Shown here: positions 34,827 through 47,396 of the stretch, piece after piece
How the letters are laid out: each line of letters begins with the position of its first letter
How positions within the stretch are numbered: position 1 is the first letter of the stretch
From: Rhizoctonia solani
Lineage: Eukaryota; Basidiomycota; Agaricomycetes; Cantharellales; Ceratobasidiaceae
Direction of reading: 5' to 3'
NCBI RefSeq assembly: GCF_016906535.1
Contig: NC_057374.1
Coordinates: 310,001-374,000 of the forward strand
Length of the DNA stretch: 64,000 nucleotides
Position numbers and translations under genes: made by a program
Notes under the pieces: generated by a model
What the model was told of the DNA's origin: nothing
Database searches by the model: none
The model's input: only the letters and a program-made list of their open reading frames with translations

Positions 34827-36952
34827 TCAGCGCACAGCCCCTTGTATGTCTGAGATCGAGTTGAACTCACCCCTCTCATTCTCCGTAATCGTGGGCTTTT
34901 CCGTAGGAGTCCCAGTCTCGGGATGACTTGTATGCGTCAAGTGTTTCTGGTGAGGCTTCCAATCAGCCGAATGCCAAGGCTTGACACCGGTCCGATACAT
35001 CTCGTCGACTTCTTCCAGACTAAGTCCTCTGGTTTCGGGAATGCAGAACCAGACGTAAACAAAGCCAAAGGTGAGCATGCCGAAGAAGATAAGCAAGATG
35101 AGTGGGCCGATACTATAGATAGGGAGTCATTAGTTTTACTTATCGATAGGTCTTATCCCGGGGCGGGCGGAACTCACTCTTTAGCGATACGCGGCGCGAA
35201 GAATGATAGAAGGAAGTTCCAGATCCAGTTGGTAGCACTTCCGAGCGCAATGGCTTTGGAACGTACGCGCAATGGGAACGACTCGCCAAGGTATACCCAG
35301 GGAACTATCGTTTACATAACGTTAACAATCCTGAACTTTGGGTTTTGCCAATTCACATACCTGGACCCCAGAAGATAGAGAACGAGAAGACGTGCAGAAC
35401 CGCGAAGGCAATCAAGACATCGCCACCCGCACGATTGCGAGCGGTAAGCTTATCGATTGGGGTGTCTGCGGGTGCGAGTGTAAAGTGGCCGACGAGACCC
35501 GCAATGAGCGAGCAAGTGCCTTCGAGGAAAGCTCCAAGGAGTAGAGACTAGAAATAAAGTGTCAGGATAAAGCACGGTACTCGTAATTGAACTACGCACG
35601 CGGCGACGACCCCAACTCTCGATGAGATATAAGGCAGGGAAAGTTCCTACGAATGACACACCACCAAGGATGATCTGAATAATGTAGGGAGACAAATCGG
35701 TACCGGCACTCTTGAAGAAAGTGTCACCGTAGTAGTCTAAACAGAGTTAATTCAGGATCATGCGCGACAGATAGGCCGTGACTCACAGTAAAAGTTTTGA
35801 CCGTTCAATTGCTGAATAAACTGGAGCATCATTCCGTTACCCGTACGCATCCAGAGTTTGTTACGAGTCGAGAAGCACTCTGCCCAGGTTGCTTTACCTC
35901 CCTATGAGATAAATTCAATTTGAAAATTAACTATGAGGTAAATGAAAGATCTCTTACCTCATTTTCTTCGCGAATACCAATCTCAAGCTCCTCAACAATG
36001 TCATCCACGAAAGGATCATTTGGAGCATAGCCATTAACAGCAGAGATAGCTTCGCGGGCTTCCTGTTCGCGTCCTTGGCCCAGAAGATAACGACTAATGG
36101 CCCCGGTTAAAATTTGTTCCATCGATCACACGTGCATACTCACGGGCTTTCAGGCAAAAACAGGATTCCACCGCACAGGATCAAGCCCCACAAAAGTTGG
36201 AGCCCGACTGGGATACGCCACGATGCCGAACCGGGAATCTTATGCGTCGCAAAGTCGAGGATATAACTCAAGAAGATCCTGTAAAACCAGGGTTAGCTCT
36301 ATGTCAGGTAAGTGCCTGTTTTCGAAATTGGACCTACCCTGCAATGATTTGAAGCTGGTAAAGCACCAACAACGCACCGCGAATCTTCTTGGGTGCGGTT
36401 TCTCCGTTGTAAAGTGGGACAATAGCCGACATGGCACCTACACCCAAGCCCGCAATAAAACGACTGTATGGGATGATTAATTTGATGCACACACTGCAAT
36501 AGGACTAATGGCTTACCCAACGGATATCTGTGCAATGCTCCTTCTGTCCCGGTTTGGATGGCCACACCGGCAGTAAAGATAGCACACCAAATAAGATAGA
36601 CCATCGTCGCCCGAAACGATCCGAGGAGAAAGCTTGACCGATGGCACCGACGAACGTTCTACCAAATCGTTAGACAGTGGAGTAGCACATAATGTGATTG
36701 TCCTTACCCAGCCGATAACAGACTCGTAATTATACTCTGCCTGTGGGCATCCAACTCCCATGTTCCATCTGGGTGTTGAACACCAAAGCGTTCGATAAAA
36801 TCTGGCATAATGAGACATCCTGAGATGACACCAATGTCATACTAGAAGCTGAATGAGTACGGAATGCAAGACGAGGAGGGAAGACTAACCCCGAAGAGAA
36901 AGCCACCAAAGGCGACGAAGAAACAGAAGATGATAGCCTTGCCGTTGGCCAT
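34827..36952 (-). CDS. MFS sugar transporter (hexose-transporter-like)
   Basis: Imports sugars across the plasma membrane with twelve helices. Exons read in order: MANGKAIIFCFFVAFGGFLFG, YDIGVISGCLIMPDFIERFG, GAIGQAFSSDRFGRRWSILF, FIAGLGVGAMSAIVPLYNGE, a PESPRYLLGQGR turn, IQQLNGQNFYC, SFVGTFPALYLIESWGRRR, TPWVYLGESFPLRVRSKA, and CIPETRGLSLEEVDEMY before a hydrophilic tail. These are the family's GRR/RFGRR, PESPR and PETRG motifs. After SILF one base is missing in an A run at 36589-36591 (+ strand), since the expected CAIFTAGVAIQTGTEGALH continues in the next frame. The first in-frame Met is at 36952. I see no CreA-type cluster upstream. Confidence 0.85.
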
Positions 36953-39075
36953 GGCGGGGCGTGGTCCAAGTTGTTTGGGACCTGTGAAGAAGAAACCGGC
37001 GGGAGGAAGAGGGGATCCAGCCAGACGAAGACGAAGACGCCCATTCTTAAGTATTTGAAGGCTCTACGAGCAAACATATCAGTCTCTTGCCAAGCTGGGC
37101 TGTATGTCCGACAGAAGATATCTCTACTGTCCCACGGGGATAAATCGAAGTGTCCTCATTCGGAACGAAGCCAAGGGATGATGTTTATGCCCAGCTCACA
37201 TGCTCGACGCGGTAAGAATAGCTACCATATGGAGTATCGCTAGAATAAGGCTCGGCTCTTCCTCCGTTGGAGCCCTTGGTTGCCAGTCAGGCAACGGGAA
37301 TACAATCTCAAATTCCTGCGATACCGTGTCGCGGCAATCACGACGGCAATGCCGCTCAACAAGCGCTCGAAAAACAAGACGGCCCGGAGCTCCGTGACGT
37401 CAGCTAATTTGATCTTCTTGGATCCATGCGGGGAAACTATTTATACGCCAGGACCCACTTGGCCGAAAACTTAGCATACTATCATTAAGTGTCCTTACCT
37501 CGCTCCTAAACAACACTGCACTGCGATTGGAATAAATCTTCCCTGTTCCTCTGGAATGTCTTTTCCTGGATTCCTTGTTTTCTCGTTGGTGGAAGCATGC
37601 CCCGCTTCCCCCATTCCTTCCCCACGCTACTTGGACGAGCCGAGTTGATTAATATTGCTGGGCCCCTCACTCCTCTTACCTCTGCGACGATGACGTACTT
37701 CTGCTACTATATTCTCATCAACTGAGGACTGTTTCACATGTTTGCTCATTAAAGCGAGTAAAAATCGCACTCAGCCGGAGGGTCCCGGATCAAATGAACT
37801 CGATCTCAGATATATCTTTTTGTTAACTTGCCCTGGGGACCCACCCCTAATCATTGCGATCATTACCTCCGGTCACCAATCACCGCTTACTTGCCATCCG
37901 GCGTGCCTCTAAGAGTGGAGCCTAGCCAACTGCACATGGCTATGTCCATACAGGTGGCCTTTGCCCCTTATGAAAGCTGCCTTCCCGCATCAAGAGCATT
38001 TATAGACACTGTGCCCCGAGTTACAGTTACAGCACGGGCTGGGAGATCAGCCCGTAGCTCGTTATAGAGCCAAGCTCCAAATGGCTCGCTTCGGTTATGA
38101 GGAGATATCACAGAGGGAAGAAGGCTATTGGCTTACGCATCCCTAAGTGTCCTGTAGAATGGGCAACCGCATGGCTTGATCAGGTTCTGCTGATAAATTC
38201 TAATAAATTGTCATACCAGATTTGTAGGTTCAATCATATTGAGCTTCGGGAGAATATGCAGAAGGCAACACGGTAATCTCACAAATCGCTAACTACATGA
38301 GATCCCTAAATAGACACCATACTGTGCACTGGTCAGTCCCTGGGTTATTATTATTTGGCCTGATGAGATTCGTAGAGAATTAGCATCCACTGCGAAGTAG
38401 CAAGAGGGAGTCCGCGTTCCTCTTATGCATTCACCAGGTCCATAATGTAGTGCATTGCGTTACTATCTACTTGGGTAAAAATGTGAGTTTTTCGGTATGT
38501 GGGATACAAGTAGCTTTGAATGCTTAGAAGATGAGTGCTCGGATTGGGACATATTGTCTACAGAGGATTAGAGCGTTCATCAGTTTGGTTTCGTTGCTTT
38601 TCGGTATCATCCAATTTCATCGCTTCGTATTCCATGAAATAGGTATGAAAAATGACCGATTTTAATAAGAAAAATTCCCTGCATTCTGCCACTATTAAAA
38701 TCATATAGTTGTACCGGGAAAATACGGAGCATTTATCCACACCTCTATGATCTGCGTAAGAAATGCCGCTGACCCTGATGCTTCGCAAATTCTAAGTATT
38801 AAATCAACAAAATGAATATGATTTCCTCACGGTATCTTGCTAACTAGCCGCAGGAGAGGAATGGAAGTATGTAAGCGGACCCGAGTGCACCCGTACGTTT
38901 GAATTCGTGAGGTTGATCAAGGAGTCGAATCAGAAGACGTTGTGCTTCCTAATAGTCCACCTATTCCACTACTATTGGTCTTTGTATATGTATAGGCCCA
39001 CATTGTTCAACATACCTCAACCCTGCTTACTGTTAGGATACTAGGACATGGCTCTGCAAGCGCACCTCACGACGA
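36953..39075. other. intergenic, nothing recognised
   Basis: About 2.1 kb. The frames at 37200-37474 and 38558-38788 are short and show no domain. The proximal part serves as the sugar-transporter promoter. Confidence 0.3.
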
Positions 39076-40160
39076 TTATAAGCTATTAATTTCCAGGCAC
39101 AAGGACGCAAGAAACACTACGGAGGAGTACAAAGAACAGGAAAAATATGACAAAACGTGTACAAATATTATATAGCCGCATAACCGACGGGTTGGACATA
39201 ACATGTAAAAGATGAGCAAGGGATGAAGGCTGAGCAAGAGTGAGACGAAACAAGCTGTATAGTAATACCAAATAACCAGAGCTGCAAATAATAGCAATAC
39301 AAACGCCTTGTACCAATCCGAACTCTCATACCACGGTACACTGGTATCCAAACTTTGGTTGGACCTGTCATGTCGTTTGAGATCTTCGACACAAAACTCA
39401 GCTGCCTTTCGGATCCGTGTTGCGACCCGAATTTCATCATCTAGACTCAGCACCCAACAGATGACAAACGGAACAGCTCGGGTTGAAGCTGTTTGGGTAA
39501 ATGTGCGCTTGAGCAAAGGGATTTTTAGGTCTCGCGATTCCAGAGTTGCCTTTACCATAGCTCTCCTTACTTGGACAGAGGGTATTGCTGTTGCTAAGTC
39601 GAGCAGTTTGTACATCTGGACTGGCGTGCCTTTGGTGAGTGTTACTTGTTCTACTCCCCTGACGTGTGCAATATCACGCTCGAGGCGAAGGGTGCATGTC
39701 ATAGCCATGAGATCTTGATCGTTCATGGCGTAGACATCGGAATTTTGGGTTTCAGTAAAGGAAGTAGTGAATTAAGCAAGTGTACTAGTCAAAGTAGCAA
39801 AGCGCTGCAAGGTGAAAGTCATGCTAAAGTTTGGTTTAGACGGGTAATAAAGAAATGAAATGAAATAATACCAGCTGAGACCTATCATATATGTGCGGCG
39901 TTGATAATGTTGGAGCTACTCGCATCTACTATTTCTCGAGTCTTTTCGCACTGCACTGATGGGCTGCCCGAAGACTCAGAAAGAGACGCAAAAACATCGT
40001 CATGCTCCTTGATTTGCAAGTCAGCTCCACCTGCATCCAGTACCAAAGCTTTCCTTTGGAAATCAGTGAATAAGCTATGATTGGCCACCGCAGATTGTTT
40101 TACCACATCTATTCTTTCCTGGATCACCGGGAAATCTGCGGAGGAACCAGAGGGCCCCAC
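39076..40160 (-). CDS. hypothetical protein with C-terminal membrane segments
   Basis: An upstream coding stretch at 39885-40135 (after a CCGCAG acceptor, reading FPVIQERIDVVKQS ...) and a downstream frame at 39076-39726 (MNDQDLMAMTCTLRLERD ...) lie on the same strand and probably belong to one gene. The second ends in strongly hydrophobic segments (WYKAFVLLLFAALVIWYYY and SLLLSLHPLLIFYML), suggesting a tail anchored in membrane. No domain is recognised and the 5' end is unclear. It could be a lineage-specific membrane protein. Confidence 0.4.
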
Positions 40161-40850
40161 CTAAATAGATTCTGGCTCAATCACTGGAAAACACACAGCG
40201 TCCGAGAATGTTATCCGACTTAGGAAAGGGGCCACGGCGCCTGGACTTTTTGGAGAGATCATTCGGACAAGGCTTATCACTGGTCAATCCTTTTACTATG
40301 TATACCTTCAGCGGCTCTTTGATCTTACAAATGAATATAAGGTCATGTTGCAGTCGTGGGGTTAGTCATTACTTCCCGAGTCGACTACACCTTGGCAATA
40401 AGCGGCGCACGCCAACTTAACCTAGCCTCGAGAATAGGAGGCATAGAAATGGTGCTCCATATGTCGACTTCGTTGACAACCAGCTCAGTTGAAATATACA
40501 TGCAGAATCGAACAAGCTCGGACCAAGGCCACTCGATCTTGGAGAACCACTTCAATCTAAGTTAGAAGGAGCTAGACCAAAAAAAAAGGGTGGAGTTCGG
40601 CCAAAGAGGATGCAAAGGATCCCATTTGACATTAAATCAGAGAAAAAAGGCTAGCTAATGCCAGCTAATCTGCGTCAGAATTAGTATACGTATAGACCCT
40701 ACGACTAAAAAAGGGTCCAACTGAATGTGATGTAGCAAACGACGACTTCGACGTGTTCAAGTCCAAATATAAATAGCTGAAGGAGAGCCGGCTTAACACC
40801 CTCGTTGGTCACCTTTACATCCCAGGCTACTATATCAATCATATTTTAGC
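40161..40850. promoter_or_regulatory. upstream region of SSP2 with TATA box
   Basis: No gene supported. A TATAAATA box sits at 40768-40775, 76 bp before the start codon of the secreted protein at 40851. Confidence 0.45.
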
Positions 40851-41313
40851 ATGAGAAACACTTACATGAGTCTTCTACTTTGTGCCATGGCTGTACGCAT
40901 ACATGCATCTCCTAGGCCAACCGTGATACGGGACATGTCAGCACTGAAGGTGAGTGATATACAGCAATATTGTTGAATAAAATGCTAACGAGTAGTAACG
41001 GAATATAGCCAGGACCATGCTTGACCGACAGTGACTGTAGAACTGGCGGGTCTTGCTCAAAGGGTTGGTGTGTTATTGCTCAATCAATGGCCAAGCAGAA
41101 CGCACAATGCGATCCTAGAGAACACGAGGTGGGGCTTGTCTGCTGATCATACTTTTCTCATTAGCTGACGGGCCTGCATGATCCACTATATTCGATTCCT
41201 AGAAATGTGTGCATGAATCAGACTGTTGCCCAGGCTTTGAGTGCACGGATACACCTGATTATCCAGGGATTCCTCAAGGACCTTACTGTTTACCGACTCC
41301 GCCTCGCGGATAG
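40851..41313 (+). CDS. small secreted cysteine-rich protein, knottin-like (SSP2)
   Basis: Three exons (40851-40949, 41009-41128, 41203-41313), all phase 0, give 109 residues. Exon 1 is exactly 33 codons and encodes a signal peptide (MRNTYMSLLLCAMAVRIHAS). The mature part has ten cysteines: C-x5-C-x5-C-x4-C-x12-C-x7-C-x5-CC-x4-C-x14-C, with the terminal module KCVHESDCCPGFEC resembling disulfide-rich modules of colipase or knottin type. The gene was not visible as one open frame because exons are tiny. Its neighbour at 42610 has the same exon pattern, so they are tandem duplicates. Function unknown; secretion plus cysteine richness makes it a candidate effector or defence protein. Confidence 0.8.
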
Positions 41314-42609
41314 TTCTTAATTCTTCTAGATTTGTATTTTGATAGAATATAGCATAGTAAATCTAGCCGAGCAGTACGATAAAAATAGCCTCTCAAGACA
41401 TGACTCATGCTTGAGCAACATCTGAGTTCAGAAATCGCTCACCCGTCCAGCTATGAACAAACCTTGTAGCGGGGAGTCACACAATCGACTCTAAGATCGA
41501 ATTCAGTAAAACGTCGAGCGTAATAGACCCTTCCGGAGCTCCATAAGTATTTAGCGACAAAAGACCCGACATGAATACGGATCGACCCTGCACTCAGACT
41601 TATCCAGAGAACATAGCAGCCCTTGATCGATAACAGTCAACGTTATGAGCATTCAAATGTTGTTCGATCACTGTCACATGTCGACACTATGGCATGATAA
41701 GATCTTGAAAATCAGTATATCGGTAAAAGACACCCTTTTTCAGTATAATTTGGTCTGAAAACTATAACGTCAGTATGCTTTCCTCAGTACGAATCAGACC
41801 AAGGGAGAATTGATATTTGAAGCTAGCATATGTTGGCCTTGATTTCAGTTCAATGCCTACTTAAATACACATTCTTATTTTCAGTATTTTAACCTTGTAC
41901 AGTGGTCATGATGCCAAACAGATCGTCTTTCCGAGGAGCCGAGTAAGTATTGCTGTCTTCCTCATATCAGGTGCTCATTATGCAATACTCATGAACCGAT
42001 TAGCCTTAAAACCTGACAGGTGGGGTTCTAAAAACAGTTGATTCAATGTACACTAAACTATATTGAGACCTAACCGTAAGTAAAAATGTAGACCAACAAG
42101 TTCTCGGGCTTCCGGAGTTCATAATCGTAAATAACTTGTACAGTCTCATTTCGAATTAAAGCTTCTTTATCAAGGTTATCCTTCCGTATATGCGCGTGTG
42201 AAGCTATAGTGAGCATACCTAGAGTATAAGAGATTGAATGCACTTAAGGCATTCCGACATAGCTGTAAGACTCACATGACAAGGGCGTCAAGATATAGGA
42301 AGAGTCTTCAAGTTGTAAGTGCAACAGAATTAAATGCATCCGCCATCATAAATTATCACAATGAGAAAATCTATTCGGTCTCGAGACATTTCCGGGGGGT
42401 GGTCATGACATCATACCTCATACTACTCGAATTGCTTCGGTGAAGTCACCGACTAGCCCGCATAATCGGCACAGCATAGTTCGCCTCCGATTACATTTGT
42501 TTGAACATTGTGAGGTCGGCGATAATGGAGGTGACCTATCTGGCCCAATTATAAAGATCATGAATCTCTAATAGCAGCCAGTACTTCTCCTCAGATCCCT
42601 CTTTCCATC
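41314..42609. other. spacer between SSP2 and SSP3
   Basis: AT-rich with no supported gene. A TATAAAG box at 42550-42556 lies 54 bp before the start of SSP3. Confidence 0.4.
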
Positions 42610-42996
42610 ATGAGAACAAGCATTCCCCTGTTATGTATCATTCTGTCAGTCGCAAATACTCTTGCTTCACCGGCCTCAGTCTTACTGGAGACACGCGAAA
42701 TCGGCCGGGTAACGACCTAGATCTTATTTATGCGCTGGAATCATACTGACAGATAGTATACATCTAGGCCTGCAAAACTAATGGAGAGTGCCAAGATTGC
42801 GAGTTTTGCTACCGAGAGCAATCATGTTTTCCGATAATAGATTGTGGTACAGGTTGTGAACGTAACAACAAAGTGGGTGTAGCTAATCACAAGCCTGATA
42901 GTCAACTGACCATGTTATTAGGCATGCAACGTCAATGCGGAATGTTGTTCGGGATATTGTGACCCTTCTAAACACACTTGCGCACAAGGGAACTGA
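42610..42996 (+). CDS. small secreted cysteine-rich protein, knottin-like (SSP3)
   Basis: Three phase-0 exons (42610-42708, 42768-42872, 42922-42996) encode 92 residues. As in SSP2, exon 1 is 33 codons and holds the signal peptide (MRTSIPLLCIILSVANTLAS). The mature part has twelve cysteines: C-x5-C-x2-C-x2-C-x5-C-x5-C-x3-C-x6-C-x5-CC-x3-C-x6-C. The last exon (ACNVNAECCSGYC) carries the same C-x5-CC-x3/4-C module as SSP2. Conserved gene structure with strongly divergent mature sequence is typical of rapidly evolving secreted proteins. Function unknown. Confidence 0.8.
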
Positions 42997-43154
42997 CTCT
43001 AGCCCGATCAATGCAACGCGTTCGTCTGGTTACGAAGAAGCCTCTGTACAATTACACTAGTTGCTATTCGAATTGCATCTATTAAAAACCTTTATATATC
43101 TCGGATAACTAATGTCTAATTATAGGATGTACATTAATCTACCTAAAACAACTT

Positions 43155-44875
43155 CTATTCACTCTGTTCCTTCACATCAACCCCCGAGTCACTCATCCCT
43201 TCGTTAGCAAACACGGCTTGACGAGCGGCGAGTCCTCGGGCGTTTTTATAAAATACAACATCACCCTCGTCTTCAATGAACTGTGGCAATCATCCAGTTA
43301 GCAAGAACGAATGGGGTAGACCTGAAGAAGTGACTTACTCGGCACTCTTTCCAAACTCTGTAAACTTCACCCCATGTGCCTGGTCGGCCTTCATGACTGT
43401 ATCCAGCCCGAGCGAGGCGGGCCTTCAAATGACGCGAGGCTTCCCATCTACAAAAGCAAAGGCCATATTAGTAACAATTCAACAAACACAAGTGGAAACT
43501 TACGCATGATAGTGGGGATTTTACTGCACACATGGTGCAAAACATGCGTCTCACTGATCCCGTGAGTAAGTGTGGCGCCTAGCCATCCAGTAATAGATGC
43601 GATGAACCCCTCTCCACCTAGGAGATTCCTGTCCATTGTGGAGAGCGCACCACGGGTGAACGTGAACGCAGACTGGCGATAATGAGGGAGTAAAGGATCC
43701 GTGTGCTACAACAAATGAATTCAATATACCACCCCGTATCTCAATGAAAAGACTCACTTGAAGGAACGTAATCAAAATTAGCCAGTGGTTAACCCACAAA
43801 TAAGGGACAAAGTAGACCCTGAACATCTCCGCGAACCCACGTTGCATCGACCACCAGATGAGTGTACCGAGCCACAAAAAGATACCGAAATCTGAGAAAA
43901 GGATTTGAGAATATTGGTGTGGTTGGAAAAGGGGGGCTTTGGGCACGAAATGATTAGTCCACGCGGGATAATGCTTTTGGCCAGAAATGTTCATAATGAG
44001 ATATAAAGGCCATCCGAATAGCTGTTTGTATAGATAGCTTAGCTACTTTTAACCGTTCAACGAATGACAATCGACCTACGAGCAATGCGAAAACTCCTAG
44101 AGCCGCCCCAAGAGGAGAATCACCCAAGGCATCTACCAACTCCTCTTGTACTTTCTCGTCAACTCTTCCGCCGGCGAGATCTTCCTTCGCAGGGTCCAAA
44201 GGAGGAAGGCCTTCTGGCTTCTGGTTCTTGGAACATACGCTTCGTCCCGTGTGCAGTGGCTCGTGGCGGCATGATGCCTCGCGTGGCTAATTCGCCAACT
44301 GTGATATGGAACTCCAAGCGCGGAATGAAGAACCCATCCAACCGCGTTGTTGAGTGTTTTAGAAGTGCTAAAGGCTTGGTGCCCACATTCGTGGGCGATG
44401 ATCCATAGACCAGTTCCTACAAGCCCCGCACCAAGAGCGTAAACCTGCCAACCAGCAAATCGTGCAAACGAATACAAGTGCGGTGAAAGACTCTGGGCTA
44501 TAGGTTGCAAGTTCTTAGGAAGAGCTGCGACCAATGAGTCGAGCGGTAGTTCAGTAGGATTGATGCGAGGAATATAAGTGGACGCTGTGTGGTGGAAAGC
44601 GCCCAAGAGAGCAAATCCATTGCAACATAAGAGAACGAGCGAAGCGCCGATCGTTCAAAGCAGTGCGGTCTGCCAATATCAGATTTGGTTGAGCAAGTGG
44701 CGCTGATGTTCAACATATACTGTACTCACGGAATTACGCTCAGACAGTCCTTGACCGACAACTCTGGAACGACAAATTTTTCAGGACCATCGGACCCAAG
44801 TTTAGGAGACGGTGAGCGCGAATTGGCTGCTGCAGCAACGCGTGCAGCGGCCTTGGCTTTCTGGCGTTGTCCCAT
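43155..44875 (-). pseudogene. FAD2: delta-12 fatty-acid desaturase copy 1, with frame breaks
   Basis: Membrane desaturase that would turn oleate into linoleate in the ER. Exons follow those of copy 2 (51756-53430) one for one, starting MGQRQKAKAAARVAAAANS. Histidine boxes: HECGHQAF, HARHHAATS, and HVLHH in GISETHVLHHVCSKIP, where copy 2 has HVAHH. Two one-base frame breaks against copy 2: near 44613-44618, between SYVAMD and LLGAFHH, and near 44208-44211, between RTRSQK and LPPLDPAKEDLAG. The C-terminus (FIEDEGDVVFYKNARGLAAR) is intact. Either a decaying duplicate or an assembly artefact; with both breaks real it could not make a full enzyme. Confidence 0.8.
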
Positions 44876-47396
44876 ATTGATGATCTAATCGATTTTTGCG
44901 GTCTATCGAGTAAATAAATTTCTAGTCTAGCAAGTAGAACGACTGTCTAAAGAGTGGGGGTTGTGGATGAGTGAAAGATAGCAATCGTTGGCCAAGTCAA
45001 TCTCCGCTCTTATACCCTCGACCCGCCTGAAACGCGTAAAAGGACGAAAAAAGAGCCAGGGTCCCGACAAGGTACAGCGCCGTTCGAAGATCACATGAAT
45101 TTCATCCAAGGCGGGCTCGCTGCAAGATACGAGAAAATTGCAAAGAGGATTGGACATGGATACGGAGGGTGTAGGGATATTGAACACAGGAAGCATGGTT
45201 TTAGGATGAATTTGGAAAGAATCGAGGGATTAACCTTAGCCTTTGGGGCAATCATCCTGCCGATTATAGGAATTTCCAATTGACCCACATTACCCCGCTT
45301 TAATAGCCCCTTGGCACCGCGTGCACGACTTCTTTCTCCTGTAGGCAATATTCATAAGTAGGGGTTTTCCAAGCTAAATCCAGGCGTACCAGTAGTACTG
45401 GCCAAGGTTTACACATAAAACGCTGGGCTCAAACTCTGCATAAGGGCTGAGAGATTGTTCGAGTTAGTCTCCAGAAGCAATGCATAGCCCTAGGTCGCAT
45501 ATTGAGTGAAAGCGAGTCGGGATTCCGAGCACCTATTTTGTACCATTGCCCTGGTGAAATGACTTCCTTAGAAAAGATGTCTCTACGAACCCAGATACCA
45601 AGTATCAACTTTCTACCGATATCTACAGATCCCTTATATACAGTATATAATATTTAACTCACCGGAAGTCAACACATGCATGCCTTTAGAAAACGCAACA
45701 TTGTATAATTATTGACAAGCGTGTAGTCTTTGTAGCAACGCGCTGATTAAAAACGAAAAATGAAAAACCGATACCCTAGTTTCCAAGTCGAATCGGGGTT
45801 TCAATGGATGGGAAGTCATGACCAATGACCAACCAAGCAGGCTTGAGATGCCGCCGGTCTGACATCGGCAACCACGTGCCTTTCGCCCCGGACGATCTTC
45901 GCTTCGTTCGAAGACAAATCCTCTTTTTAACCATTCCAAGTCATGATAACAATCTTCAGCGTGCATCGTTTAGATACTTGGTCACGAAATATAGCCAAAC
46001 AATATTTCCACAGAACACATCGAATCCAGCTCTGAAGCGATGAATGGCCCGCAATTTGTTGACTAAATCGATGAGAACTACCAATATCTACACGCCAAGA
46101 AGCCTTTCTGGGTTTAATTAATTTGAGCGCAGGGTAGAATTAGCCTCCACCACGCTTGTCCGTGCCGGCCAGCAGGGCTTCGGAAACCCCCCACGGCTGC
46201 GAAGTAGCGAGTCTCACTCGTGCATGGCTAAACCCAACTCTCATGACCGTTCGCAGCGGTGGGGAAAATCATATCGCGGCGCTCGGTGTATGCGAGGTCG
46301 GACAGTGGAAGGGGTCGAGCGCGAGTCGACGCAGTAAACTGCTAGTCATGCGACTCGGTTAATGCTCCGGCTAAATCACTATTTTGCGTCGGAAGCTTGC
46401 GCAGACGCAAAATGTTCATATAGGAGCCTCTAATAAGTCCTCTTGAAATCTGTGTCTCACAGATGGAGCACGGGCGAATAGAATCTGCGTAACCCGCTAG
46501 GTGTTTACCAGGTTTGGAGAAGCAAATCTGGGTGATATCAACTGCAAGTAGTATATGCATGAGGCTCGAAGCTGCTGACCTTGGCTTCGAGCATCGAGCG
46601 GTCCTAGTGGAAACTTTATCTTGTGGTCGACACGGCACACCTTTAAGATATTGGTGTGTTGTTTCAAAGTTACGAATAATCGTACCTCTCAGCTTTGCCG
46701 ATGTAATATAGGAGTCACTTGGAAAATTGTAATGGATTTGAGTACATTGTATATAATGGTATATCAAACCAGCACCTTGTCAATGTGCTACACGCGACCT
46801 GAGGACTCCAGATACGAATGATCAACTAAATATGGAGTCAAGCGGGTGCAAGACCTGGGCTTACCACCGGGCTAACAAACTAGCAAGATACCATATGGCA
46901 TATAAGACGTACTGTACCAGACACAAAGGGTATAGTAGCGGTGATATAAGCAGGCCAAAATGGCACAATATGGCATTTGTTGGCCGGGACCTGTCAATTC
47001 CGGAGATTGATTCTTGATACTAGCATTTTTGGTATACCCAAATAACTTAATGCTGACTCAGGCTCCGAAAAGGGAATCGGAGGATGGTAGCCGACCGGGA
47101 ATCTTGAGAATTGGTATGTTTGTATGTGCTTTCCACTGCTTCTATTCCAATAGTTGATGCGTTAGAGGCTCGGTACGTACCTGACCGTATACTCATATGA
47201 GAATGATCATATGAGCCCCTGCTAGCCCCCGTACGTCCCTCTGTAAAAGAGACACATACTGTTATAACTCTTTGAACACCCTCACATCTGATGTCCATAT
47301 TGATTCCAGCAGGAAATAGCGTTACTTACACTCCCGCCAATACTCAATTAAGGGACTCAAGTGATGGCCATGTAGGAATAGCAATTACAATTGACG
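44876..47396. other. intergenic, nothing recognised
   Basis: 2.5 kb without a supported gene. Frames at 45709-45966, 46342-46767 and 47047-47298 have no domain or intron evidence. Confidence 0.3.

Noticed and set aside
46342..46767. 141-codon minus-strand frame
   Set aside because: No start context, introns, domain or compositional sign of coding; surrounding DNA looks non-coding.
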